Position numbers and translations under genes: made by a program
Shown here: positions 52,200-64,000 of the stretch, one piece after another
Layout of the letters: every line of letters starts with the position of its first letter
Position numbering within the stretch: the stretch's first letter is position 1
Notes under the pieces: model-generated
What the model was told of the DNA's origin: nothing
The model's input: the letters and a program-made list of their open reading frames with translations, nothing else
Database searches by the model: none
NCBI GenBank assembly: GCA_013396995.1
Contig: VWZP01001428.1
Span: 419,564-483,563 of the forward strand
DNA length: 64,000 nucleotides
Reading direction: 5' to 3'
Source of the DNA: Dicaeum eximium
Lineage: Eukaryota; Chordata; Aves; Passeriformes; Dicaeidae

Positions 52200-53340
52200 T
52201 GAAGAGAAACCTTGAGATGTCATTAAGTCTATTATTGCTTTGCTCCAGAAAGAACAATTATACCAGTGTCATTTCTGACAGGTGTTCCACTAGTTGGTTC
52301 TTAAGGACTTTAAAAGATGGAGATTCCACCAATTCTCTTGACAATTTATTGCAGTGCTTCACTTTCCTACCAAATAAGCTGTAGCTTATACCCATTCCTT
52401 CCAGGCACAGAACATGGAAGAATGGATTATTCCCTCTCTTTGCTGACACCTTTTATGTATTTGAAGTTTGTTTGGTTCCAATCATCCTTTCCTTTCCAGG
52501 TTAAATAACCCAATTTGTACAATCATTTTTCATAGGTCACATTTTTAGCCTACCGAACCTTCTCATTTTTCTCTACTGAATTATCTCCAACTGGTCCACA
52601 TATAATTGGAAAATTGCTCTGAGTGAAGCCTTTAAATGCTGAATCAATAGGAAAAATTTCTCCATGTCTTGCAGGCTACACTTGAGGTAATAAATTCCGT
52701 TTGAACCCAAAGAGCATTGGGCCATTTTTCATCAGTATGACATTGTTGAATCATGTTGGGCGTAGGTACAGTTATGGCCAGTTTTAACCCCTATGTCCTT
52801 TCCTGTAGAACTTTTCTCTAAATTGCATTTATCCATCCCATCTACAAAATAGACAATGGCTGCCTAATATATGTGTACACATTGAATAGCATCTGATTAT
52901 TTTCAGATTATGTCTCCCATTTGTCAAGATCCATTTAAACTGTTATACCATTCACAGTATATTCATCCCTAGCTTGGCTCCATCTGCAAATTAGATAATC
53001 ACCCTCTGCACTCCATCATTCCATTTATTAACAAAACCATTGAACAGCAAATGGGTTAGAAGTAAGTACTACACTATGAATCCTTCTATTTTGACAGTGA
53101 CCAATTGATAAGCACCCTCTCAAATTCAATTTCTAGTTCTAGATCTAGGTTCTTCTAGATAAGAAGTCACTATGTTTCTTTAATTAGCATAGGACATATT
53201 GACATGGAGAATCCCCAAAATCTTTCCAAAGTCCACGTACAGTGTGTCTGGCCTTGGTCCACACACTATTTTCCTGCCACTGAAGGAAATTCAGCAAATA
53301 GCTTATTGTAAATATCACAAATAATTGGTGCAAAACAGAA
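52200..53340 (-). repeat. Ancient CR1/L3-type LINE, long decayed copy
   Basis: Read on the plus strand, it gives the reverse complement of an old CR1/L3 element in the right order. At 52270-52400 are 'atggagattccaccaattct' and 'caatttattgcagtgcttca', then 'ccttttatgtatttgaa' (52449-52465) and 'tttttcataggtcacatttt' (52526-52545). Later come 'gtcaagatccatttaaac' (52923-52940), a 'catctgcaaattagataatc' block and 'ccaaagtccacgtacagtg' (53226-53244). More than 1 kb is preserved, but with many indels. Confidence 0.82.
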
Positions 53341-53559
53341 TGCAAAGCCTGACTGAGTGAAATCCTTCCAATGGATTGTGATCCCATGCTGTGTTTTTCT
53401 TCCCACACAGGAGTTGTCTACCCCCAAAATTTATTGTATTTTCTGTAGTTTAGTGCAAAGTGTCTTGGGAATCTGAAGCACTTTGCATGCCTTGATGATT
53501 AGTAGAGATGTTTGTGCTGCACAGGTTTTAACTTCTCTAAAATAAAAACAAAAATATTA

Positions 53560-54230
53560 CTAATTGGAAAAGAAAATAGGTAGCAAACAATATATAGCAG
53601 ATGGTTTAAAGTGTAAAAAACTGATAAGAGAAGCTAAAAGTGACAGAAGGCTTTTTGGATGGCAGGGCTGAGACCAATAAAAAATTGCATCTGAAGTCTA
53701 TTTTGAAAGAAATTAAAGAAAAAAAAATTGTAAAAATAGTACAGGCTCATTGTGCAACAGTGATGGTAGATTTATTCACAATAGTGCAGGAGCAGAAATG
53801 TTTATGAAATATTTCCATGCTGTATTTAAAATCAAGAGAGATCACAAAAGGATGATCCTTGTATGATGAAGTACTTTCTAGCCTATTTGTGACAAAGGAC
53901 ATTAAACAGCTACTGCATTTAATAATTTTTAAAATATCAGGCTGGGAAAATTTTGCTTCTAATTCCTAAAAGTGCCATTTGAGGAACTCTCTGGCTCACT
54001 TATCCTTACACTTACTGAATTACGGACTTCCTGTGAAATTCCAGAAGACTGAAAAAGTGACAATATCTTGCCAATAGTGCAAGAGGGCGGGACAAATGCA
54101 GGAGAGGAAGATCTACTAAAGAAGCAACATATGGTTTTAATAGATAAAGTTTTGCAGTGCAACACATTTCCAACATTTCCATTTATCAAAATTACTTTAA
54201 ATATATAGAGGAATCTGAATTTTTGCCCAG
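53560..54230 (+). repeat. Ancient CR1/L3-type LINE, plus strand
   Basis: The phrases 'aaactgataagagaagctaa', 'gatgaagtactttctagcct', 'gaggaactctctggctcac' and 'aattccagaagactgaaaaa' follow the N-terminal reverse-transcriptase part of CR1/L3 elements on the plus strand. The copy is full of stops. It lies only about 220 bases from the minus-strand copy to its left, giving a divergent arrangement. Confidence 0.8.
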
Positions 54231-57200
54231 TTAAAACAGATGGTTGGCACTGCAGTGTTTCCAGTCTCCAGCTTCAAGTTTTGAAGGAGGCTCAAAATGA
54301 GTTAAAACAAAAAAGTAGTTTAGCTGTCTGACATACTCTTTTGTAAACAATTATTCATACTAAGCAGATTGCCACAGTTCCATCAGTTGTAGAAGTGTAG
54401 ACCAGGATTAGTCAATATGTAATTAGCAGCAGTTACAATACTTTAGCAAATTAGAGAAAATGCATATCCTCCTGCTGATCTGTATTTGGTTATGTGTTGC
54501 ATTCTCATGTTTATGCTTTTGTGAACCATTATCATTCATCAGCTGCCTTCAAGATAATGTGCTCCACATAAGCAATCATTTTGTATTATCATCAGGTTTT
54601 GTGCTCCAACCTGTACAGAGATATTTAAACTTAAAATTTCTCTATTATTGTCAGAAAAGCCTGATTATATCAGGGTTTGCATGACAAAAGTGGATGGACA
54701 AGGCCGTTGTCCTCAAGAAGTCCAGTGAAATGCTTCAAACCAAGACCAGAGACATCAAAAGTGACCATCCCTGAAACTTTGGTAGTCAGCTTTGATAGTC
54801 TTAACATGGTCAGCTTGCTAACCTTTGAGTTCAGCTGGAGATAGATAGAACAGGACTAGACATCAGGAGTTAAAGCAAAGTCCAACCCAAATTATTTTCA
54901 AAACCAAACACAAACAACTCAGAAACTCAGATCCAACTATTGAGCATTCAGCTCAAAGGTCTTAGATGAGAGATTTTGTGCATTTAGTGTGTGGCAGATA
55001 GCTTTACTTGCCATCAATTTTTAAATTTTTTTTAATCCATACATTATGTCTCTTGTAACTAGCTGTTTCATCCCTCAAAGCCTATGTCAGAAGCATCTAG
55101 CTTCATACATCTTGCCAAAAATGCATCCTTGGAGGACTTGGGCAAGAATACTGAGACTTCAGTCCATCTCACCCCAGAGGCATTTCTACAGCATGATTCA
55201 TCTAGTCCCAAAGTAAGCATCTAAACTAGGTCTGATGAATCAAGTCTTAAACCCCCTATTTCTTTCCCTTTTCCACAAAAAATGGGCAGCCCACCAGATG
55301 TCAGTGTCTTCATTTTGGATATCCAAAGGGAGGAGGAAAAATTTTAAAACCTATGCTTCACAAAGTAGAAATAGGCTGTGTGGCTTCGTTTTATCACCGT
55401 TTACTCATCTCTAACAATCTTAACATGTATGAGCAAAGTATTAGTTTTCTAGATCTATTTGCCAGAACTTTCCTCACAGTCACTTATTTTAAAGGTCAGA
55501 AATTTGGTTCAGTGTACTAGTGTCCGTATACTTTCCCCAAATCCCAAAGCTCTAAGCAGTTGTTTACTAACCACAACAAGAATTTCTAGACACCTGGATA
55601 AATAGGTCTATTAATTGCAAAGGTTGCAATTTCAAGTCAAAGTGGATCAACATTTAGGCATTTTACAGGTTTCTGTACAAGATAAAATCTGATTTCTCTA
55701 CACTAGCATCTAAACCATTTTTGGCTCCATTCCATATTCCCTTTTAAGTGTCACTGTCCTCATAGTCATAAATGAAGGACATAATACTTTGTTTCACTTG
55801 TAAATGTCAAGCAGTGCAACGTTATCATCTATGTTACCAGTAACACTAATAACACTGCAGACTAGACTGCTCTGTCTTCATCAAAGGCTATGCATCAGTT
55901 GAGACACACTGCTGATGATAACCTGAGTCAGCTATCAGGGAAAAGGGCTCTGTAATATGTAGGTCACTACCAGGGTTCATTTCAGCAAACACCTGCAAAT
56001 TGCACTTCGCCAGAAAAAAACTTCACATCGGCAAAAGCAAAAGCAAAGTGCAGAGAAGATATATGAATGTGATATATGAATATGATATATTTATATCCTC
56101 ATGCCCTACCCATGCACACAAGAAGCTCTTGATAGCTTTTTGAATATCTGTATAATCCCTGTCTTCCCACAATTTTGGATTATTTTTGCATTCATTTTTG
56201 CAGATGGCTTTCAAGCCACATTTTCACTCATTCATTTCATTCATTTCATTTTCATATTAAAGCATTTGATGTCTATGCTAGCAACGAAGGGCACTGCAAA
56301 ACAAGGCTTGGAGATGAACTCCAAACGTAGGAGTACTAAAAAAAAATTCCTGCATATTAGCAGAGTAAAAAACTCTTCTATTAATTCTCATTTAACCTGT
56401 CCTGCACAAAGAGGTGGAGGGAAGAGTCCTCTAAGTGACCACTTAGGTTCACCAGCCCTTCAAACAGAGGTTTACCTCATTGTCTGTGCAGTAAAAAATT
56501 GATCTAAAATATTCAGATTTTAAAAAAAAATAGATTCATTTTAAGGCTAATTGCAATTATTTGGGTTTTTTCCCCCTCACTGTAGTTAGTGGAGTGGGAA
56601 GTTGATGAAAAAGAGAAGTATTGCCTAACTCTGAAATCTTATTAGCTCACTGTGCAACACATACTCACAACTAGTATGTTTAAATAATGCATCCCACTTT
56701 TGATTGTCTGCCTTGGCTGCTGCCTTGGTATTTTCCTTATCTATTGTTCTTATTCAAGGGAGGATTCATTCAGGGCACCCACTTGTTTATACATACTGGC
56801 ATTACACACTTTAATATAAATTGATGTCTATTAAATTATTTTTGCGTATTAATTGAATCTACCCCACTGGAATCCCTTTGCTCTGTTTTTTTCATAAGCA
56901 GATAAATAAAAGAAATATCTTGAGCTACCATGCACCATCTGGATAAATGTCAGCTATATCCCTACCTAGAGGGTTTGGTGCTTATTTCTCAAGAGGGCAG
57001 GTGTTGGTTTTGCTTTCCTTGCCTACAGTTTGCACAGCTGAATAATTTAAAAAGGACTCAGTGCTGAAAGATAAAATGAAGATGGAGTATATTGTTTCTG
57101 GCTACAATCCCCAGTGCTGTAGGTGGCATTTTCTGCTAATACAGCTTGAAGTAGAATTGCTAGCAAACCAGAGATTTGAATCATCATAATTAAGGCTGTG

Positions 57201-57614
57201 TCAAATGGGATTCTTCTTTGAAAAAGAATACATGCATAAATAATACTAAGTGCATAAGCCACCAGTATATATTTAATCTATATTATCAGTTACATCCCTA
57301 AATGAATGGTTGTTCAGTGAGTTCACTAAAATTCCTGCATCCTAAAGATCAGACCAAAGCAGCAACTGTAGAGAAATGTTCTATGAAAAATGTTCTGTGC
57401 AAACATCTATTGCCTTTGAAAAATACTATATTTCCCCATAATTAGCAAGCTGGCAAAAGGTGTAAAACTTTGAATTCTCTTCATCATTACAATCAGAGTT
57501 ATGCATAGTAGGGCTGACATTTTGAGATTCCATTAAAATGGATGCAGTGTAAGCATATAATACAGGGCTTTGTTGAAATCAAAGGCTTTGCAGCATAAAT
57601 AAGAGAAACAGAAG
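54231..57614. other. Unique noncoding sequence
   Basis: No gene was recognised. A 133-codon plus-strand frame (56101-56502) has no family features, and its hydrophobic start is typical of frames across T-rich DNA. Confidence 0.45.
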
Positions 57615-57735
57615 TTTGGAAAGGTCAAAGTGAAGAAGGAATTTGCCCAGGGCCACACATAATTAAGTGTTAAAGCTCCAAATTGATTCAGGATGCCTGG
57701 GCTAACTGAGTGATGTGCTGTCTGCCTGTTTGACA
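57615..57735 (+). repeat. MIR SINE
   Basis: GAATTTGCCCAGGGCCACAC followed by 'ataattaagtgttaaagctc' and a 'gcctgggctaactgag' block matches the MIR core and 3' half (ACTTGCCCAAGGTCACAC ... GCAGAGC) on the plus strand. Confidence 0.75.
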
Positions 57736-58529
57736 GTGTAGGGGAAGGTGTGTCTTTTGAAGAAATGCCTTGATTCTGCACCATGTGCTAACCTCTGAAT
57801 TCGTCTAATAGGGGTTTGGTCTCAATTTTGTGTGCAACTCAACCCTGATTTCTTTTCTTTGCAAAATTCAATCTTGGGCAAAATAGGCTGCATGTGTGCA
57901 GCTGCACACTGTTGTTCTTCAGCCTGTGCCTTCCCAAAGCATATGTAGTGCTTTATTAACAATGACAGTATTTCGTAATTGAATATTCAGATAAATTCTG
58001 CATGAGGTCAAAATGGTTTATCTACGATCAATCTCCAATTGATTTGCCTGTACAGCCAAAATATTTGCATATCTCCTCAAACACTGAGCAGGGAACACAC
58101 TGAACAGCATGGTGAAGCATCCCTCAAGAGCCAGTAGTTACAGGGGGGTCAAGGTGAGGGTCAATACAATACCCATTACAGCAGCAGAGAAGTCATCAGT
58201 TTGAATTTATTCTCATCTAAGGGACAACCTCATTTGCTCTTGTATATTGAGGGAGGAGAGGAAAAGGGGAGAAAGAAGCAATAGGTGGAAATGATGAAAA
58301 TGTCAAGGAAAATAGACTTAGGGAAAGAGGGAAGATGGAGAAGAAACTGCAACTGTAAGAAAAGCAGGAAAGAAATCCCTCCAAAAGCAATATACTGTTC
58401 AGCAATGTCAAGTACAGGCAGCCTAGCTGCCCTTCTCTCAGAACACTTTTCCCGCCTTCATCTCCAAAATGCACAGCTCATGATGCAGATTGAAGAGGCC
58501 TCATGAAACCATCAAAATCACCTCTCTAC
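57736..58529. other. Unique noncoding sequence, possible conserved element
   Basis: It contains an AT-rich stretch with homeodomain- and octamer-like motifs (57961-58090) and a purine-rich tract (58246-58345). No gene was recognised. Confidence 0.4.
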
Positions 58530-59480
58530 CTGAACAAATATCAGCTATTTCTGTGTCTGTGTCATTCCTGACAGATATTTACCTAACCTGTCCTTAATGG
58601 TGTCCCCCAAATAGAGACTGAACATCAGTGTCCTGTCTTAGATCTTAACAAACCATTGCCAGTGTCTAACTCAGTGGTTTAGAATTTTTTTATTGCAAAA
58701 ATATCTTTAGACATTTCCCATTGCAGCTGCAGGTCTAGTCAAATGTAACTACACACCTCACATTTCTTTTCTTAATTACCCATCACAAATTATTTTGAGA
58801 CATCCACATAGCAATTTTTGCAATATGTGAAGACTAAGCCCAACTAATTTAACCAATTTATTCTTAAGTAATGTATTCTAGACGATCCAGCATTTGAATC
58901 CTTTTGAATCATCGGTATTCTCACTTCAAACATTTTACTGGACTGAGACAATACTCCAGTGGGATAGAGCAGTCCAGCTGTGGAATAGCTGGTCTCAAGG
59001 AAAGCAGTATAATTTCGCATATCCCCACAGTCTGGAGTTTACATTTCTCACTGCAGAATATCTGGGTCTGGGTTTCTTTGGCAGTCAGGGAAAGGTAGGA
59101 CATGGTATTGTTGACTTGTACTCAGTTTGTGATCCATAAAACCTACATATAGAGATCTGATACTGAAATAGTTGTTCCCCTCTTATTTGTGCAGCTGATT
59201 ATTCCTGCCTAAATGCAGTTCCTTATATCTATCCCTAGTGAATAGCATCCTATTTATTTCAGACCATACCTTCAATTTGTCAAGATCACTTTAAATTCCA
59301 ATCCTGTCTTCCAGCATACTCACAGTCCCTTGCAGATTAGTGTCATTAGCAAATCTAATAAGCATGTTCTCATTCCTTTCATTTTTGGCAATCCCCTGAG
59401 ATTACAGCACAGTTATGACCTTGTTAAATTGTAGGGATAAGATACATACTTTTCTGCAACACTTTAAAGCAGCAACCATC
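58530..59480 (-). repeat. Ancient CR1/L3-type LINE, decayed copy
   Basis: The reverse complement of an old CR1/L3 element. Its blocks are 'cctgacagatatttacctaa' (58569-58588), 'gacaatactccagtgggata' (58947-58966), 'gcagctgattattcctgcct' (59192-59211), 'gaatagcatcctatttattt' (59241-59260) and 'ttcaatttgtcaagatcact' (59271-59290). Same orientation and family type as the copy at 52.2 kb. Confidence 0.82.
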
Positions 59481-59739
59481 AATCAAATAAACTTTGAGGA
59501 TATTTGTTCTCAAGAATTCTGTACAGGTCTCCAGGAAGACAGGCTAAGTCTACACTGCCTTTGAAGGAAATCCCAAGGCCAAAGTCGGAGTGTTTTGTTC
59601 AGCTCCATTATTGAGCCTCCCTCACAGCCCCAAACATGCCCAGACACCAGTACTCTATTCTCATACCAGTGAAGTCCCATCAGGAAGGCGTGTCCAAGGC
59701 TCATCCACTTCAGAGCACACATCGGCTGCCTTTGAAGTA

Positions 59740-59840
59740 TTCTGCAATGAGGAAGGTGCAACAATTGAAATGTGTCAGGGAACTGAGTCCTAACAGAGTA
59801 AAAGAATTTGCCCCACACCACAAAAAGGATTGTGATTGTG
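59740..59840 (+). repeat. Possible MIR remnant
   Basis: 'aaaagaatttgccccacacc' after 'gaactgagtcctaacagag' loosely resembles the MIR core. The similarity is weak. Confidence 0.3.
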
Positions 59841-60057
59841 TGCTAGCTGGAGAAGTGACCAAAGATATCAGATGTGACTCACTCTTGAGTCCCCATTTTC
59901 ACTAGTGCTGGGAAAGAACTTGTCTACCTGCCGGGAAAACACAGAGCCTGAAGTTCAGGGAAACACTTCTGCCTTGAATCCAGCACTGCTGAGGTTGCTC
60001 CTCAAACCCTGTGCTTGGTTGTGGACTCCTCACTGCAAGAAAGATGTTGAAATGCTA

Positions 60058-60512
60058 TAGTACCTGAGTATGTCCAGAGAAGGGCAATGGAGCTGGTGAA
60101 AGGTCTAGAGTGACTCATACGGGGAGAAGCTGAGGGAGGTGGGGCTGTTCAGCCTGGAGAAAAGGAAGCAGATCAGGAGTGAACCTAATTGGTCTTCACA
60201 ACTACCTGAAAGGAGGTTGTAGATGGGGATCAGTTATCTTCTCCCAAATAACAAGCAATAAGATAAGAGGAAATTGGTCAAGTTTTGCAGGGGGAGGGTT
60301 AGATTACATGTTCGGAAGAATTCCTCCACAGAAAAAGCTGTCAAGCATTGGAGCAGGCTAGCCAGGGAAGTTGTTTAGTCCCAATCCCTGGAGGTTTTTA
60401 AAAGATGTGCAGACTTGGCACCTGGGGACCTGGTCTAGTGGTGGTCTTGGCAGCACTGCATTAGTAGTTGGACTTGATTATCTTCAAGCAATGACTCTAT
60501 GATTCTACAATT
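60058..60512 (+). repeat. CR1 LINE 3' end
   Basis: Plus-strand CR1 with 'gggctgttcagcctggagaa' (60143-60162), 'aactacctgaaaggaggttg' (60200-60219), 'cctggaggtttttaaaagat' (60387-60406), 'ctggtctagtggtggtcttg' (60431-60450) and a terminal CTATGATTCTACAATT. The 3' end is complete and the 5' end is truncated, with moderate divergence. Confidence 0.95.
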
Positions 60513-62302
60513 AGGATTTAATCCAACTCTGACTCCAGCCGTGGGTATAGTCTGCCACCAACTCTGACAGAAAATGGCTGGACCATGCCCTGCCAGTGGC
60601 ACCTTCTCCACTCCTCATAAGAGCAGTGGAAAATCAGGGAGTTTCAACAAAGAAATGTCTCAAGATAGCCTCTCTACACACAAATGTCAGCTTTTTAGGT
60701 AGTGAAAGGCTGGCTAATATAACTGCTCAGTGTACAGGCAGTCTAGTACATTGCTAAAATACTGTTCCTTCTACTTCTGGACATAAAAATGTTTCACTTT
60801 TCCAAAAATCTAATCCCCAGTAATTTTTCTTCAACTGCTATTATTCCTAGATTTAGATAAATGTCTTCTCAGATGGAATTTAATGCATTGAAAGATGTCT
60901 ATTGTGTTTAGGCTTCTGTGTCTTTAGCTGCTGTTTATTTGAAGCAAAGAAACACACCGTTTATTTAAAAATTGCAAATTTAAAACTGTTCCCAGCACCT
61001 CCAGTTACTTCATCTACTTCAGTTTAACAAAAGGTCTGAGAAAAAGAAAAATAATGGAGGAGAATCAGCCCACAAAAAACTAAAGTCTTTATTTGTGAGA
61101 TTTCTGTGACTCTCAATGACACATTGAGAACCATGGAAATGCTGAAGTATACTGGTAACGTGAGGAAAAACTTCACAGAACAAGTGAATGGTGTAGTAAG
61201 TTGCTCATCACATTCAAATAAACATCATTGAACAACATCTGGTATGAGCTAAATGTGCTGCAAATAGACTTGCTCTAAATTGCTGAGGTTAAGCTAATTA
61301 GACATTTAGTTGTCCATGCCCTGCTTTTATTTTCCAGTTAATCAACTGAGCAATGTCAAAGGTCAGAAAAACTCACTCATACATGCACTAAGGGGGGGAA
61401 CAGGCAGCTCTTGTTAGGCTCCTGATATAGGAAATTAGCAGATGACTTTTTGATAGAAGGAGCTGGATCTCCTTTGCTGGAAATAGAATGAACTCATATT
61501 AGCATTAATAGATCTTCTCATGGAAAGACCCATCATAATTAGTGATCATCATCTATCATCATCAGAATTTCACCAACAGATCCTAATCACGCCTTTCCTC
61601 AATTACTCACAGAAAAACAGATGTATGTTAAAAGTGCTGAATGCAGGAGACCACTTTATGCCTGGTCGAAGATATAGTGCCTGTGGCATATTTAGACAAT
61701 TAATTTTACTTTTCCTCATACTTATGATAAGAAAAAAAATGTGCCTATTTTGCTATTTAAATCACAGCAGTGTAAAGGCATAGTTTTTGAAAGAAATTGA
61801 AGAGCTACTCTTAAGGGTGCAGAAACTCTGGGGGGAAATAGCTTACGTATGCCCTTAATTTGTATTTTCTTTCTCTTCCTTTCCGCATCTCCCGTATTCC
61901 AAAATCTTTTCTGACACTGGATATATTTCTCATCATATATTTATTATGTGAGATTATCTGCTCTCTCCTCAATCTATTTCAGCTGTATCCAGCTGGCAAG
62001 AGATGTAGAAGAGGTGCAGATGAGGTCCTGCACAGCTCCCAGGCCTGGGACACTTCAGTACTAGCATCACCTGAGGTAAATCAGAGTTGGCACACCAGAC
62101 ATGACACCCATTAATGCCATTTTCTCTTTCTGTTATCTCACTTTCTGAGACTGTTACACAAAGATGACACTCCTCACTGCTAAAGAAAGCCAGACTCCCT
62201 GAACTGCTGGAGTTGAAGGGGACCGCTGGGTCATTTTGTCCAAAGTCCTGTATTGGATCCCAACTTCTTGATGCTTTAATCCAACAACAAGGAGAGAGAA
62301 AG
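60513..62302. other. Unique noncoding sequence, possible conserved element
   Basis: No gene was recognised. The stretch 61240-61372 is AT-rich with homeodomain-like and nuclear-receptor-like motifs. At 62205-62260 there is a faint CR1-like block ('ggagttgaaggggaccgctg') that is too short to call. Confidence 0.4.

Positions 62303-62343
<41 letters not shown>
62303..62343. repeat. 41-base A homopolymer
   Basis: An uninterrupted run of A preceded by GGAGAGAGAAAG and followed by CAAAACAACAAACCAGC. It may be the tail of a retroposed sequence or simple-repeat growth. Its assembled length is unreliable. Confidence 0.95.
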
Positions 62344-62344
<1 letters not shown>

Positions 62345-64000
62345 AAAACAACAAACCAGCACCTTATTGGGGTGATAGAGCTGTTTGTTACACATTGTTT
62401 AAAATTATGAAAGAGGAGATACCTATTCGTCCCTCCTGTCTCATCTAACTTCCTTTATTCTTTATCCTCTGTACAGTACAGACAACTGTGTGCAAAAGTC
62501 AGCTGGGCGAAGGAAATGGGGTCAGCTCCACAGATTTTTCCCATTACCTGTTAAATCCTCACTTATCCCTTCAGTCATAGGGGCATGCTGAATGCAATAG
62601 AATGAGTAAGAAGGGTGTGAAGTTCATGGATATGTTTATATGTTTTTATGGACAATTAGAGCTTCCCCATTAATGAGCAAGTTAATGATTACATTATAAA
62701 GATTGGGGTGCCCAACTGGCTACTAGACTAAACACTGAGTTCTAAAAAGAGTTTATAATGTACTAAATGTGTCTATTATGAAAATCAGTGAGTAAAACCT
62801 TTTTTAAATTAAGAGACATGGGTGTCAACAAGCTCACTTCTCACCCTTCATGTCATACTGCCAGTTTGCAGAAGGCTTAGTTACATTAGGTACTTTGACC
62901 TCCAACTCTTTTACTAAGGATTTTATACCAGATGGTTAGATAATATGCTTTACATGCCCTGCCTCATGTATTCCTCTCCATTTTAGCAGCTTATTATAAG
63001 CTTGTGGTTCTTCTATTCCTAGTATTCTTTTTATGAATATATTGTCTTGGATTACAATTTATTTCATTTATTGCCAGTATTTTTATTTTCAACAAAATTG
63101 TTTTGGTCCTTCACAGAAATATGTCCTCAGAGATTTTCTGTTACATAGCACAAGCTAGGAAAAGCAAATGGACATACTTTATTTCAAAAAGTAATAAAGA
63201 ACAACATAATTCAGAGATCATTGCCTGGGTGTCTTTACATTCTGATGAGCTCGAATATTGTCTGATTAGTGAAAACAAGATTAAATATGCTTCAAAGTTG
63301 AAACAGGATAGAAGTTTGTATGTATGGTGTGACCATCTCGTCTTACTCTATAGAGGAAAATTATGTCAGAAATTATTTGCATGCAACAACATTTAATGCC
63401 CATGTGCTTGTTCTAATGAATTCATTATTTCGTTTGCGCTCAGTTTTAGCAGTGATATTGTGTTAGAGCACAAAGTCTGTATTTTCATTTAATTTCCTGC
63501 AGGCTTTTTCGTTTGGCTCATTTATCTTTCCTTATCCCTTGAAACCATCTATAGTAATTCAGTTCACTGCAGCTAGACCTTTTGACAGAGCCAGAAATAA
63601 TCAGTTCCAGGCACTGCTGATTCCAAAGTCAGCTAACAACTAACTTATGATTCTCATCATTTTATGCTTTTTAGGTTAATGGAGACTTTTGAGCAGCATT
63701 TCTTTCTCCTTTGTCCTGTCCATTTCTCTTTTGTCCATTCTCTTTCCTTTCTACTGAACAACAGTTTGAGTTGTGGTAGAAAACCAAATCACACAGAGAT
63801 ATAACAAATAAAATTTTGGATTATCATTCCCAGTCCTAGTTAATGTCTCTCAAAATATTTCCTTCCGTAGTACAGAGTGTCATTGAATATTTCAATATGG
63901 AAAATTTGTTATTTAAAACCTTCTAAAATGTAAGACAAACTCATGCAAATACAATATCCATTCTCCTTAACCTTAGTTAAACAGGCAAACGGTTCTTAAA
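62344..64000. other. Unique noncoding sequence
   Basis: AT-rich. No gene or repeat was recognised. Confidence 0.45.

Noticed and set aside
56101..56502. 133-codon plus-strand frame outside repeats
   Set aside because: No domain, no splice context and no upstream promoter. The hydrophobic first half reflects T-rich DNA.
1..64000. CRISPR arrays, bacterial operons, prophage or other prokaryotic systems
   Set aside because: The repeat content is that of an avian nuclear genome. No spaced direct repeats, ribosome-binding sites or dense coding sequence are present.
1..64000. tRNA, rRNA or snRNA genes
   Set aside because: No stretch with the conserved internal promoter boxes or a cloverleaf was noticed by eye. 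A tRNAscan-SE and Rfam search would be decisive.

Overview
The window is vertebrate nuclear DNA, almost certainly from a bird. The main evidence is the repeats: several CR1 LINEs, some ending in the avian-style ATTCTATGATTCTA 3' repeat, and LTRs of the endogenous retroviruses common in bird genomes. There are also ancient amniote layers of decayed CR1/L3-type LINE and MIR SINE. Base composition is AT-rich and CpG-poor apart from one CpG island, and no open reading frame looks like a bacterial or viral gene. N runs (14620-14917, 30074-30226) and isolated Ns mark it as a draft assembly. Layout: 1-14394 is unique, A+C-biased sequence with a few old repeats and a 107-bp tandem duplication near 13.3 kb; I recognise no coding exon there. 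A CpG island spans about 14395-15040, interrupted by a 298-base gap. It is the only convincing promoter-like region, and the first exon and start site of its gene are probably partly hidden in the gap. The base bias on the left favours a transcript running leftward on the minus strand, and a plausible splice donor on the right edge allows a plus-strand or bidirectional promoter. From 15 to 64 kb the window reads as intergenic or intronic desert. A transposon cluster lies at 23.7-30.6 kb (two LTR elements and two CR1s), followed by oppositely oriented LTRs at 34.6-35.1 and 41.8-42.4 kb and a CR1 tail at 45.6 kb. Ancient CR1/L3 copies lie at 49.3, 52.2, 53.6 and 58.5 kb, and another CR1 at 60.1 kb. 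Microsatellites lie at 15.8 and 47.0 kb and a 41-base A run at 62.3 kb. No protein-coding gene can be supported from sequence alone. The long open frames found fall in LTR/CR1 sequence or look like chance frames. I found no new biological system. The items most worth checking are the gapped CpG island and its strand-bias switch, the tandem duplication, a hairpin just right of the island, a CR1 whose middle has been replaced, and several AT-rich, homeodomain-motif-rich stretches that might be conserved noncoding elements.
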